DNA from: an uncultured Kiritimatiellota bacterium
Lineage (GTDB): Bacteria > Verrucomicrobiota > Kiritimatiellia > RFP12 > UBA1067
Assembly: GCA_934654805.1 (NCBI GenBank)
Contig: CAKUGW010000074.1
Coordinates: 1-15,505, forward strand
DNA: 15,505 bases
Direction of reading: 5' to 3'
The stretch's first letter is position 1; the number at the start of each line of letters is the position of its first letter. Below are positions 7,069 to 14,751 of the stretch, in pieces. The translations under genes were made by a program, and so were the position numbers. The notes below the pieces were generated by a model, which did not search any database, had not been told where the DNA came from, and saw only the letters and a list, made by a program, of their open reading frames with translations.

Positions 7069-7774
7069 CTGTACACCTCCCCGGAAGCTGGATGCGGGAC
7101 GCCGATGACGCCGTTCACCAGCTGTGGACGGAAGAACATCGGCCTGATGTCCTTCGGGTCGGAGTAGTCCAGGTCAAAGAGCATGAACCCCAAGTCGCGC
7201 GTCTCCGGAATCGGCTTGTCGATCTCAAGTTCAGGATGCCTGACAAGCCGAACGACCTTGCACGAGAACTCGCGGCAACCGAAATACGGATGCATGAAAT
7301 ACTGCCCCTTCGTCGCGCGGCGGTCAAACATCGCGGCGTACTTCGCCTCCTTCTCGTCGGGACGCGCCTCCGCCTGACGGTAGAGCGCCGCCTCTTCCGC
7401 CTCGCTCAGCCATTCGGGCGACGGATTGCGCGCCTTCGTGCGCTTCTCGGGCGGAATGAAGTCAAACTCCGCATGAAGCCGGTAGCGCACGTCGCGCAGG
7501 ATCAGGCCTGCGCGCTGCTGCCGCGCATCCTCAACGAGATCTTCGGACTCGCCACCGCGCTGACCTCATTCCGCCGCACGCTTGTCCAGCGAATCGGGTT
7601 CATCACCTCGATTTTCGTAATGCGCCACGAGATCGCCGGCTTCCAGAAAATGGCCGAGAAGATGCCGCGCGCGGCGGACGGCGTGATGACGTCGTAGCTC
7701 ACGCGCTCGACCTTCATCTCCGGTCGCGTGAAACAGGCGAAGTCACCCGAAACGTCGAGACAAAATCCTTTCAT
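7065..7774 (-). pseudogene. cas5c: Cas5c (Cas5d), reading frame broken by an apparent deletion
   Basis: Cas5c cleaves pre-crRNA at the base of the repeat hairpin and caps the 5' handle in Cascade. The N-terminal part (7774-7502) reads MKGFCLDVSGDFACFTRPEM, then VERVSYDVITPSAARGI and WTSVRRNEVSAVASPK, and runs into a TGA at 7502-7504. The C-terminal part continues in another frame that is open from 7565 to 7065, with EDARQQRAGLILRDVRYRL, KGQYFMHPYFGCREF and RDLGFMLFDLDY. Between RRNEV and RQQRA only 38 nt remain, not a multiple of three. Homologues as I recall them have about 26-28 residues there, so roughly 40-46 nt seem missing. The start at 7774 has AAGGGGA 9 nt upstream, and the 3' end overlaps cas8c as ATGA. 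The K-H pair expected in the nuclease site reads K-Y here (7338-7343). A sequencing or assembly error remains possible. Confidence 0.85.
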
Positions 7775-7805
7775 TTAATCCATTCCCCTTCCCATGACCC
7801 GTATT

Positions 7806-10004
7806 TTACAAAATCGTCTCCTCGCCTGTCAATGCCGCGCGGAAAACATCCAATCCAAAGGATTCCGTGTACAGGGAATCCATCGTCTGGACATAGACGC
7901 CGGGATGCATCTCCTCGACGAAGCCCCTTTCCAGCAAGTCGCCCAGCATGCCCTGTGGCATAGTCACCGTAAAGCGCTGCAGCCTCCGCATGACGAGACG
8001 CTTCGGCCCGACGGCATGCAGCTGGTCAATCAGCTTCCCGTTGTCGCCATAGCGTACGATGACGGCAACCGCGTCATCGCCAATCATCCTAAACGCCGCG
8101 GCCGCTTCGCGGAACTGGAACTGAAGCGCACGCGCGTTCTGGACGAGCCACCCGTCAAATTCCTCCCCCAGGGTATGCGCACGCGCCTGGAGCTTCGCGT
8201 AATACAGGGGGAACGCCTCGGGCGCATCGAGCGCGGGCCGCGCCTCCATGTGCAGCAAATCGGCGGTCGCATACTCGCCGTTCCGCAGCTCGCCGCGCGG
8301 GCTTTCCCTTGGCGGCATGAAGACGACGACACGCCCCGGCTCGGAAAGCCGTCCCTCCCGATTGCACCGGCCCGCCGACTGGGCGATGGACGCAAGACCG
8401 GCAAACGCACGGTAGACAACGGGAAAGTCGACGTCGACGCCCGCTTCAATCAACTGCGTGCTGATGACGCGGACCGGCTCGCCGCGCAACAACATCTCCT
8501 TGATGCGCGCAATCGTCCGCGAACGGTGTTCGCCGCACATGGACGCCGAAAGGTGAATCGTTCCATCCGGCATGAGGCCGTACAGGTCGCGGCAGTCCTT
8601 GCGCGTGTTGACGACGCAGAGCACCTGCCGGAATCCCCGGAGCTCATCCGCGATTCCCTCCCATGTCTTCCGCACGGACAGGTCTGACGGAAACTCGTAC
8701 ACCGTCCTCTTGAGTCGCGCATAGAGATTGAGTGCCGCCGGAATGATCTCGCGCACGCCGTCCAGTCCCGGCAGGTTGGGCTGGGTCGCCGTCGAGAGGA
8801 CAAGCGTCGTGCCGTAATGGGCCGCCAGTTCGCCAATTGCCGCGACGCACGGCTTCAGGAGCCTCGTCGGCAAGAGCTGCACTTCATCCAATATGACGAC
8901 GCTCTCGGCGATGTTGTGAAGCTTGCGGCAACGGCCCGACTTGCAGGCGTACAGGGACTCGAAAAACTGGACGGTCGTCGTCACGATGACGGGCGCGTCC
9001 CAGTTTTCGGACGCCAGGCGCGATTGCTGCGTCTCTTTCGCCGGATCGAAGTTCGACTGATGCTCCAGCACGTTTGCGTCACCCAGGAACTGCCGCAGCG
9101 TATCGGCCGTCTGCTCGATGATCGACGTGTACGGAATCACGTAGATGATGCGCTTCTTGCCGTATTTCCGCGCATGGCGAAACGCGAACGCCATCGCCGA
9201 AAGCGTCTTGCCGCCTCCAGTCGGAACGGTCAGGGAGAAAAGCCCCGCCGGCTCGTCAGCCATGCGTTCGCACGCCGCGCGGATCTCGGCGCGGATGCGG
9301 TTCACCTCCGTCGGAGCGGCCGCGCTCTGCTTCTCATCAAGTTTCGCAAAGAACGACGCCCCCAGTTCGTCCAGCACCGGGTACACGCCGCGTACTTCGG
9401 CACGTGCGGCATCCATGAACGCTTCCGTGTCGAGGAAGTCGGCGTCGACAAGGCATGATTGGAGCATGCGTATCCAGAAGGCAAAGCCCGCTTCGCCGCA
9501 TCGGAACGGCGGAGGCGGCAACGCGGCCGCCGACGTCGCTTCCCGCGCGGCGATCCACGCCTTGACCTCGGACTCGGCCAGGACGGAGGCCTCTTCGGCG
9601 AGCCGCACACCGAGCGCCCCATTCGGCGTCTCGCCGCCGATCCAGTCGGGAAGCCCGGCATGATGCCCCGCCACGCAATAGGCGAAAATCCGCCCGGCAA
9701 GACCGAATTTCCGAACGGCCCAACAGGCGCCCGCTCCCGAATGCGAATGATCCGACGCATCGTAATCCACATCCACAAGGCCGTTCGCGTGCGCCAGGTA
9801 CGACTGGAACGAACGCCGGGCCTTGCCGAGGTCGTGAATCTCGCCCAAGAGCCGCGCCCATTCGGACGACGCAAACGGACGCGCGAACGTGGCAGCCATT
9901 GCCGCCACGTTCGCCGCATGCCGATCAAGAGCCTGCCAGTCCGTCAGCGGACGCCCAGGCAGGCTGTGCGCATAGGGCGCCGCGCCTCCCTGCGGCTGCG
10001 GCAT
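7806..10004 (-). CDS. cas3: CRISPR-associated helicase/nuclease Cas3 (type I-C, HD domain fused)
   Basis: 732 aa. It is recruited by Cascade and unwinds and degrades target DNA. The N-terminal HD nuclease shows H13 (AHSLPG), H29, H57-D58 (GEIHDLGK), the DHSHSG motif at 85-90 and H114-H115. The SF2 helicase follows: Walker A PTGGGKT (261-267), DEVQ box (373-376), STAT (404-407) and motif VI QSAGRCNRE (542-550). A C-terminal accessory domain ends at 732. All expected motifs are present. The ATG at 10004 overlaps the purA stop as TGATG. No Shine-Dalgarno is evident, so initiation probably depends on ribosomes finishing purA. The frame is open further upstream to 10157, but those 51 residues are antisense-like shadow of purA. 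A 31-nt gap separates it from cas5c. Confidence 0.96.
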   Translation of the reverse strand: MPQPQGGAAPYAHSLPGRPLTDWQALDRHAANVAAMAATFARPFASSEWARLLGEIHDLGKARRSFQSYLAHANGLVDVDYDASDHSHSGAGACWAVRKFGLAGRIFAYCVAGHHAGLPDWIGGETPNGALGVRLAEEASVLAESEVKAWIAAREATSAAALPPPPFRCGEAGFAFWIRMLQSCLVDADFLDTEAFMDAARAEVRGVYPVLDELGASFFAKLDEKQSAAAPTEVNRIRAEIRAACERMADEPAGLFSLTVPTGGGKTLSAMAFAFRHARKYGKKRIIYVIPYTSIIEQTADTLRQFLGDANVLEHQSNFDPAKETQQSRLASENWDAPVIVTTTVQFFESLYACKSGRCRKLHNIAESVVILDEVQLLPTRLLKPCVAAIGELAAHYGTTLVLSTATQPNLPGLDGVREIIPAALNLYARLKRTVYEFPSDLSVRKTWEGIADELRGFRQVLCVVNTRKDCRDLYGLMPDGTIHLSASMCGEHRSRTIARIKEMLLRGEPVRVISTQLIEAGVDVDFPVVYRAFAGLASIAQSAGRCNREGRLSEPGRVVVFMPPRESPRGELRNGEYATADLLHMEARPALDAPEAFPLYYAKLQARAHTLGEEFDGWLVQNARALQFQFREAAAAFRMIGDDAVAVIVRYGDNGKLIDQLHAVGPKRLVMRRLQRFTVTMPQGMLGDLLERGFVEEMHPGVYVQTMDSLYTESFGLDVFRAALTGEETIL

Positions 10005-11281
10005 CAGATGCTGATGCGGAGCGTCGTCTCGCGCGCCGGGCCGACCGAGAGGACGCCGAGCCGGCCGCCCACGAGGTCGAGGATGCGGTTGATGTACGCC
10101 TTCGCGTTCTCGGGCAGCGCCGCGTAGTCCGTGATCTTCGACGTCTCGCTCTGCCAACCGGGCAGCTCCTCGTAGACGGGCGTGCAGTGCGACAGGACCT
10201 CCAGATCGGCCGGGAACGTCGTGTAGACGAAGCCGTCCTCGCGCCGGTAGCCCGTGCAGATCTTGACGACCGGGAAGGCGTCCAGCACGTCGAGCTTCGT
10301 CATCGCCCAGAAGTCGATGCCGTTCACGCGCTGCGCATAGCGCGCGACGACCGCGTCGAACCAGCCGCAGCGGCGCGGCCGCCCCGTCGTCGCGCCGAAC
10401 TCGCCGCCGCGCTGGCGCAGAAGCTCGCCGTCCGCGTCCAACAGCTCCGTCGGGAACGGGCCCTCGCCGACGCGCGTCGTGTAGAGCTTCAGGACGCCGA
10501 TCACGCGGTCGATCGCGCGCGGCGAGACGCCCGAGCCCGTGCAGGCCCCGCCCGCCGTCGGGTTCGAGGACGTCACGAAGGGATACGTGCCGAAGTCGAT
10601 GTCGAGCATCGTCGCCTGCGCGCCCTCGAACAGGAGCGACTTCTTCGCCTCCAGGTTCTCGTGCAGGTACTGGATCGTGTCCGTCACGTACGGCATCAGC
10701 GCCGCGACCATCGGCAGGTAGAGGCGCACCATCTCCTCCGCGTCAAGCGGCTGCGCGCCGAGGCCGACGAGCTTGCGGTTCGCCTCCGCGACCTGCTTGC
10801 GCACGAGGTCGGCGAAGTCGGGGCGCAGGATGTCGCCGACGCGCATGCCGAAGCGGCCGACCTTCGCCGCGTAGGCCGGGCCGATGCCGCGCCCGGTCGT
10901 GCCGATCTTCTCGCCTTCAGGGCGCGCGGCCTCCTCGGCCTTGTCGAGCGCGCGGTGCCACTGCATGACCATGTGCGCGCGCTCGGAGATGTGGAAGCGG
11001 CCCTTCAGCTCGAAGCCCCAGCTCTCGACCTGCTCCAGCTCGCGCATGAGGTCGAACGGGTCCATCACGACGCCGTTGCCGATCACACAGTGCTTGCCGC
11101 CGTGGAGGATGCCGCTCGGCACGAGGTGAAGGACGTATTTCCTGTCGCCGACGACGACCGTGTGCCCGGCGTTGGAACCGCCCTGGAAGCGAACCACGAC
11201 GTCGGCCTCCTCGGTGAGGAAGTCGATGACCTTGCCCTTGCCTTCATCGCCCCACTGGGCGCCAACGAGTACAGTATTCAT
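10004..11281 (-). CDS. purA: Adenylosuccinate synthetase
   Basis: 425 aa, full length. It converts IMP, aspartate and GTP to adenylosuccinate, the first committed step to AMP, in the cytoplasm. The GTP-binding loop GAQWGDEGKGK (7-17) with catalytic D12, and SNAGHT with H40, are present. So are TTGRGIGPAY, the FEGAQATMLDIDFGTYPFVT block and the GEFGATTGRPRRCGWFD switch segment. The ATG at 11281 is the only sensible start. An extended -10 element lies only 11 nt upstream, so the mRNA would carry almost no leader and no Shine-Dalgarno is seen. The stop codon overlaps the cas3 start by one base, an unusual arrangement linking a housekeeping gene to the cas operon. Confidence 0.98.
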   Translation of the reverse strand: MNTVLVGAQWGDEGKGKVIDFLTEEADVVVRFQGGSNAGHTVVVGDRKYVLHLVPSGILHGGKHCVIGNGVVMDPFDLMRELEQVESWGFELKGRFHISERAHMVMQWHRALDKAEEAARPEGEKIGTTGRGIGPAYAAKVGRFGMRVGDILRPDFADLVRKQVAEANRKLVGLGAQPLDAEEMVRLYLPMVAALMPYVTDTIQYLHENLEAKKSLLFEGAQATMLDIDFGTYPFVTSSNPTAGGACTGSGVSPRAIDRVIGVLKLYTTRVGEGPFPTELLDADGELLRQRGGEFGATTGRPRRCGWFDAVVARYAQRVNGIDFWAMTKLDVLDAFPVVKICTGYRREDGFVYTTFPADLEVLSHCTPVYEELPGWQSETSKITDYAALPENAKAYINRILDLVGGRLGVLSVGPARETTLRISI

Positions 11282-11292
11282 AACGGGGTCGT

Positions 11293-11301
11293 ATTATACC
11301 A
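11293..11301 (-). promoter_or_regulatory. Extended -10 promoter of purA
   Basis: The minus strand reads TGGTATAAT, a perfect -10 with the TGn extension. No good -35 hexamer is present 16-18 nt upstream. The predicted start of transcription (about 11286) is about 5 nt before the purA ATG. The 66-nt gap also holds a small symmetry (CATGGA/TCCATG at 11328-11345) too weak to call a terminator. This may be the promoter for purA and, by read-through, the whole cas operon. Confidence 0.65.
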
Positions 11302-11347
11302 AATTCCCGGCCACGCCGAGTTCAGCCCATGGAAGCGCATCCATGTG

Positions 11348-11983
11348 TCAGACAATGTAGACGAGGTCGTTCGGCGGAGGCGCGGCGAACGTGACGCGCC
11401 GCTTCGTCAGCGGATGCAGGAACGAAAGCTCCACCGCGTGCAGGAGCGTCCGCGTCGGTCTGCGGCGCAGGCGCCGGTCGCGCGCGGCGTCGCCGTAGAG
11501 CGGATCGCCGACGATCGGACAGCCCAGCTCCTTCGCCGCGTGGAGGCGGATCTGGTGCGTCCGCCCCGTCTCGATGTCGAAGCGCACGAGCGCGAGCGCG
11601 CCCTGCCGCCCCAGCACCTCGTAGCGCGAGACGGCGCGCTGACGGTCGATGGGGCTCGTGAGCGTGCCCTTCGCCGCGAGGCCGCGCCGCCAGTGGCAGA
11701 CGGCGAGATACGTCTTGCGGACGTCGCGATGCGCCTCGAACTGGCGGCGCAGGTCGCGATACGCCGCCGGCGTCCGCGCGAAGACCATGACGCCGCTCGT
11801 GTCGATGTCGAGGCGGTGGACGACGCCCGGGCGCTCCCGCGAGCCGACGGACGCCATCTCCGGGAAGCGGCGCACGAGCTCGTCCGTCAAGGCGCCCGTC
11901 TCGTGTCCGGGCGCCGGGTGGACGATCTGCCCCGCCGGCTTGTCAACGACGACGAGCGCCGCGTCCGCGTAGAGAAGCCTCAT
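11348..11983 (-). CDS. RluA/RluD-family pseudouridine synthase without S4 domain
   Basis: 211 aa. It isomerises uridine to pseudouridine in rRNA or tRNA. The catalytic motif RPGVVHRLDIDTSG (51-64) holds the catalytic Asp59, and GRTHQIRLHA (140-149) and GDPLYGD (159-165) are family hallmarks. The N-terminal S4 RNA-binding domain of RluC and RluD is absent, so the protein resembles the short RluA or TruC type. Which RNA and position it modifies cannot be told from sequence alone. The start at 11983 lies inside the 3' end of queC (41-nt overlap), and the coding begins MRLLYADAALVVVDKPAG as expected for the domain. Downstream is the purA promoter. Confidence 0.9.
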   Translation of the reverse strand: MRLLYADAALVVVDKPAGQIVHPAPGHETGALTDELVRRFPEMASVGSRERPGVVHRLDIDTSGVMVFARTPAAYRDLRRQFEAHRDVRKTYLAVCHWRRGLAAKGTLTSPIDRQRAVSRYEVLGRQGALALVRFDIETGRTHQIRLHAAKELGCPIVGDPLYGDAARDRRLRRRPTRTLLHAVELSFLHPLTKRRVTFAAPPPNDLVYIV

Positions 11984-12617
11984 ATTCCTTCAGTCCGCGC
12001 GCGCGCAGCTGGCACGCCGGGCATTTGCCGCAGCCGGCGCCGGGGATCCCGTTGTAGCACGTCACGGTCCCGTTCTTCACGAGATCGAGGATGCCAAGCC
12101 TGTCCGCAAGCGCCCATTCCTCCGCCTTCGTCTTGTGGATGAACGGCGTCTCGATGCGGATCGGGCAGTCGAGCGCGAGGCGGATCGCCCGCTCCTGCGC
12201 ACGGATGAACGCGGCGCGGCAGTCGGGATAGCCGGAGTAGTCCGCCTCCGACACGCCCGTGTAGAGGACGGTCGCGCCGAGCGTCTTCGCCCACACGGCC
12301 GCCGCGAGCAGGAAGAAGGCGTTGCGCCCCTCCACCACCGTCGTCGGGCACGACGCGCCGCGCGCACGCGCGATCTTCATCGTCGGGTCGAGGAGCGCGT
12401 TCGTCGTGAGGTCGCGGTAGAAGCCGAATGTCACGACCTTGTGCGCGGCGATGCCAAAGCGCTTCGCGAGCCGCCGCGCGTACTTCGTCTCGATCGCATG
12501 GCGCTGGCCATAGGCGAAGGTGATGGCGGCGACCTCGTCCGCACCGTACTTCTTCACGGCGAGCGCCAGACACGTCGCGGAGTCCTGCCCGCCCGAAAGG
12601 ACGACAACTGCTTTCAC
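11943..12617 (-). CDS. queC: 7-cyano-7-deazaguanine synthase QueC
   Basis: 224 aa, normal length. It makes preQ0 from 7-carboxy-7-deazaguanine with ATP and ammonia, in the queuosine pathway. The PP-loop SGGQDSATC (8-16), AYGQRH (35-40), VVEGRNAFF (94-102) and EADYSGYPDCR (124-134) are clear. Zinc ligands are C187, C196, C199 and C202 in the CYNGIPGAGCGKCPAC stretch. I chose the GTG at 12617 because homologues begin just before the VVVLSGG strand and AAGGT lies about 8 nt upstream; the open frame to 12923 is tkt shadow. It follows tkt by 11 nt and its last 41 nt overlap the pseudouridine synthase gene. Other queuosine genes are not in the window. Confidence 0.96.
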   Translation of the reverse strand: MKAVVVLSGGQDSATCLALAVKKYGADEVAAITFAYGQRHAIETKYARRLAKRFGIAAHKVVTFGFYRDLTTNALLDPTMKIARARGASCPTTVVEGRNAFFLLAAAVWAKTLGATVLYTGVSEADYSGYPDCRAAFIRAQERAIRLALDCPIRIETPFIHKTKAEEWALADRLGILDLVKNGTVTCYNGIPGAGCGKCPACQLRARGLKEYEASLRGRGARRR

Positions 12618-12628
12618 GCGAACGACCT

Positions 12629-14602
12629 TCAGACGAGTTCCCGCGCCTTGGCGAGCACGTTCTCGACCGTGAAGCCGAACTCCTGCGCCAGCACCTTGTA
12701 GGGCGCGGACGCGCCGAAGCCGTCCTTCGTCACGAACCGCGTCGTCCTGAAGTCGAGGCGGAAGCGGTCCCAGCCGAAGCGCGAGCCGGCCTCGACGATG
12801 ACGCGCTTCGTCATCTGCTCCGGCACGACGTAGTCGCGGTACGTGCACTTCTGCGCGAGGAACCGCTCCATCGACGGCATCGAGACGACGCGCACGGACT
12901 GTCGGCCGTCGCTCTCGTCCCACATCTTCTGCGCGGCGGCGATGCAGAGCGAGACTTCGCTGCCCGACGCGAGGAAGAGTACCGTGTCCTTCGTCTGCGG
13001 GCCGGCCTGCCAGATCGAGTAGGCGCCCTTCGCGACGCCTTCCGCGCGCGTGCCCTCCAGGACGGGCAGGTTCTGCCGCGTCGTCAGGATGCAGCTCGGG
13101 CCCTTCGCGTTCATCAGCATCTCGACCCAGGCGTAGCCCGTCTCCGTCGCGTCCGCCGGACGGAACGTCGTCACGTTCGGCAGCGTCCGGATCGCCGCAA
13201 GCTGCTCGATCGGCTCGTGCGTCGGGCCGTCCTCGCCGACGTAGAAGCTGTCATGCGAGAAGACGAAGATCGAGGGAAGCGACATGATCGCCGCGAGGCG
13301 GATCGCCGGGCGGCAGTAGTCGGAGAAGACGAAGAACGTCGCGCCGAACGCGCGGAAGTCCTCGTAGGCCGTCAGCCCGTTCACCATCGCGGACATCGCG
13401 AGCTCGCGCACGCCCCAGTGGAAGTTGCGGCCCGTGAAGTCCTCGGCGGAGATCCAGCCGAACTTCTTGAGGCCCGTCTTGTTCGAGCCCTCGAGGTCGG
13501 CCGAGCCGCCGACGAGCGCGGGAAAGACGTCCGCAAGCGCGTTCATCACCGCCCCGTTCGCCGCGCGCGTCGCGATCGGCTTTTCGGGGTCGAACGCCGG
13601 GAGCGCGGCGAGGAGGCGCGCGCGCCGCGCGTCGTCCGTCTCCGGCGCGGCCGGGCCGCCCGCCGCCTTGAGCGCGGCCTTCTCGGCCTTGACGTCCCTG
13701 TTGCGCCAGTGATGGCAGAGGGCCGCGCGCGCGGCGAAGAGGTCGTAGACCTCCTGCGGCACGCAGAAGCTCTTCGCGGGGTCGAAGCCGAGCGCCGCCT
13801 TCGTCGCGGCGACCTCCTCGGCGCCGAGCGGCGCGCCGTGGCAGGCCGCCGTGCCGGCCTTCGTCGGCGCGCCCTTGCCGATGACCGTCTTCGCGATGAC
13901 GAGGACCGGCGCGTCCGTCACCTTCAGCGCGCGCAGGAAGGCGCGGTGGATCTGGTCGTAGTCGTGGCCGTCGATCTCGAGGACCTTCCAGCCATACGCC
14001 TCGAAGCGCTTCTTCGCGTCGTCGCGGTTCGTGTCCGTGACGTGCCCCTCGATCTGGATGTCGTTGAAGTCGTAGATCGCCGTGAGGCCGCCGAGCTTCA
14101 GCGTGCCGGCGAGGGACGCCGCCTCGTGGCTGATGCCCTCCTCCATGTCGCCGTCGCCCATGAAGACCCACGTGTGGTTCTCGCGCTTCTTCATCTTCGC
14201 GGCAATCGCAAGCCCGACCGCCATCGCAAAGCCCTGGCCGAGCGGCCCCGTCGTCACCTCGACGCCCGGCATGACGCCGCGCTCGGGGTGTCCCGCGCAG
14301 CGCGAGCCGAACTGGCGGAACGTCTGCAGCTCCTCCAGCGTGACGCCGCCCGTGCCCGACAGGTGGTTCAGCGCGTAGACGAGCGCGGAGGCGTGCCCGC
14401 CCGAGAACACGAGGCGGTCGCGGTTCTTCCACGCCGTGTCCTGCGGATCGACCCGCAGGTGCCGCAGCCACAGGGTCGTCGCGAGATCCGCCATGCCCAT
14501 CGCCGCGCCCGGATGCCCCGAGTTGGCCTTCTCGACCATGTCCGCACACAGGCAGCGGATCGTGTCCGCCGCCAGCTTCAGCTGTTCGTTCGTCGACTTC
14601 AT
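12629..14602 (-). CDS. tkt: Transketolase
   Basis: 657 aa, full length. A thiamine-diphosphate enzyme that transfers two-carbon units in the pentose phosphate pathway. The N-terminal pyrophosphate domain shows H30 (SGHPGAAMG), H70, GPLGQG (119-124) and the ThDP motif GDGDMEEGISHEA through N180 (149-180). The central domain has the catalytic Glu400 (WGVRELAMSAM) and the HDSFYVGEDGPTHEP loop (450-464). The C-terminal domain runs from about 540. The ATG at 14602 has AAGGAAG about 9 nt upstream. Its promoter borders a 7-bp tandem repeat. It is the first gene of the apparent tkt-queC-pseudouridine synthase operon. Confidence 0.98.
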   Translation of the reverse strand: MKSTNEQLKLAADTIRCLCADMVEKANSGHPGAAMGMADLATTLWLRHLRVDPQDTAWKNRDRLVFSGGHASALVYALNHLSGTGGVTLEELQTFRQFGSRCAGHPERGVMPGVEVTTGPLGQGFAMAVGLAIAAKMKKRENHTWVFMGDGDMEEGISHEAASLAGTLKLGGLTAIYDFNDIQIEGHVTDTNRDDAKKRFEAYGWKVLEIDGHDYDQIHRAFLRALKVTDAPVLVIAKTVIGKGAPTKAGTAACHGAPLGAEEVAATKAALGFDPAKSFCVPQEVYDLFAARAALCHHWRNRDVKAEKAALKAAGGPAAPETDDARRARLLAALPAFDPEKPIATRAANGAVMNALADVFPALVGGSADLEGSNKTGLKKFGWISAEDFTGRNFHWGVRELAMSAMVNGLTAYEDFRAFGATFFVFSDYCRPAIRLAAIMSLPSIFVFSHDSFYVGEDGPTHEPIEQLAAIRTLPNVTTFRPADATETGYAWVEMLMNAKGPSCILTTRQNLPVLEGTRAEGVAKGAYSIWQAGPQTKDTVLFLASGSEVSLCIAAAQKMWDESDGRQSVRVVSMPSMERFLAQKCTYRDYVVPEQMTKRVIVEAGSRFGWDRFRLDFRTTRFVTKDGFGASAPYKVLAQEFGFTVENVLAKARELV

Positions 14603-14637
14603 CGTCTTTCTTCCTTGGAATTGAAATTAGGGAGAGT

Positions 14638-14646
14638 ATTATATCA
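14638..14646 (-). promoter_or_regulatory. Extended -10 promoter of tkt
   Basis: The minus strand reads TGATATAAT followed by A, a perfect -10 with TGn extension. The predicted start is near 14631, giving a 5' UTR of about 29 nt that contains the AAGGAAG Shine-Dalgarno. The -35 position (14661-14666) falls within the heptamer repeat and reads TCCCTC, unlike TTGACA, so the promoter would rest on the extended -10. Confidence 0.65.
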
Positions 14647-14653
14647 TAGAAGT

Positions 14654-14702
14654 GAGGGATGAGGGATGAGGGATGAGGGATGAGGGATGAGGGATGGGGG
14701 AT
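14654..14702. repeat. 7-bp tandem repeat, seven copies
   Basis: GAGGGAT is repeated six times exactly (14654-14695) and once with one mismatch (GGGGGAT, 14696-14702). The array begins 8 bp from the TGn element of the tkt promoter. Inverted versions (CTCATCCC-type) occur at 14714-14755 and reach the stop codon of the neighbouring FlbD-like gene. Confidence 0.95.
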
Positions 14703-14732
14703 GAGACGCGAACCTCATCCCCCTCATCCCTC
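14689..14732 (-). terminator. Hairpin after the FlbD-like gene, possible terminator
   Basis: GGGGGATGAG (14696-14705) pairs exactly with CTCATCCCCC (14714-14723) around an 8-nt loop. GAGGGAT (14689-14695) pairs with ATCCCTC (14726-14732) after a 2-nt bulge, giving a 17-bp stem. It lies about 20 nt after the stop codon of the FlbD-like gene and before the tkt promoter. There is no T-tract on the transcribed side, so it may only slow or end transcription, or simply be a by-product of the repeats. Confidence 0.4.
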
Positions 14733-14751
14733 ACGACTCACATCTCATCCC

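Noticed and set aside
7502..7565. Programmed ribosomal frameshifting in cas5c
   Set aside because: No slippery heptamer is present in the overlap of the two frames, and the segment is also shorter than in homologues, so a deletion explains it better.
10005..10157. N-terminal extension of cas3
   Set aside because: The extra 51 residues overlap purA in another frame and do not resemble Cas3. Homologues begin shortly before the AHSLPG motif.
9899..12142. 747-codon open frame on the plus strand
   Set aside because: It is antisense to cas3, purA, the pseudouridine synthase and queC, is extremely Arg/Ala/Asp-rich, and arises from high GC at third positions of the real genes.
13217..14662. 481-codon plus-strand frame and a 432-codon minus-strand frame (13251-14549)
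   Set aside because: Both are shadows of tkt with low-complexity Arg/Gly/Ala composition.
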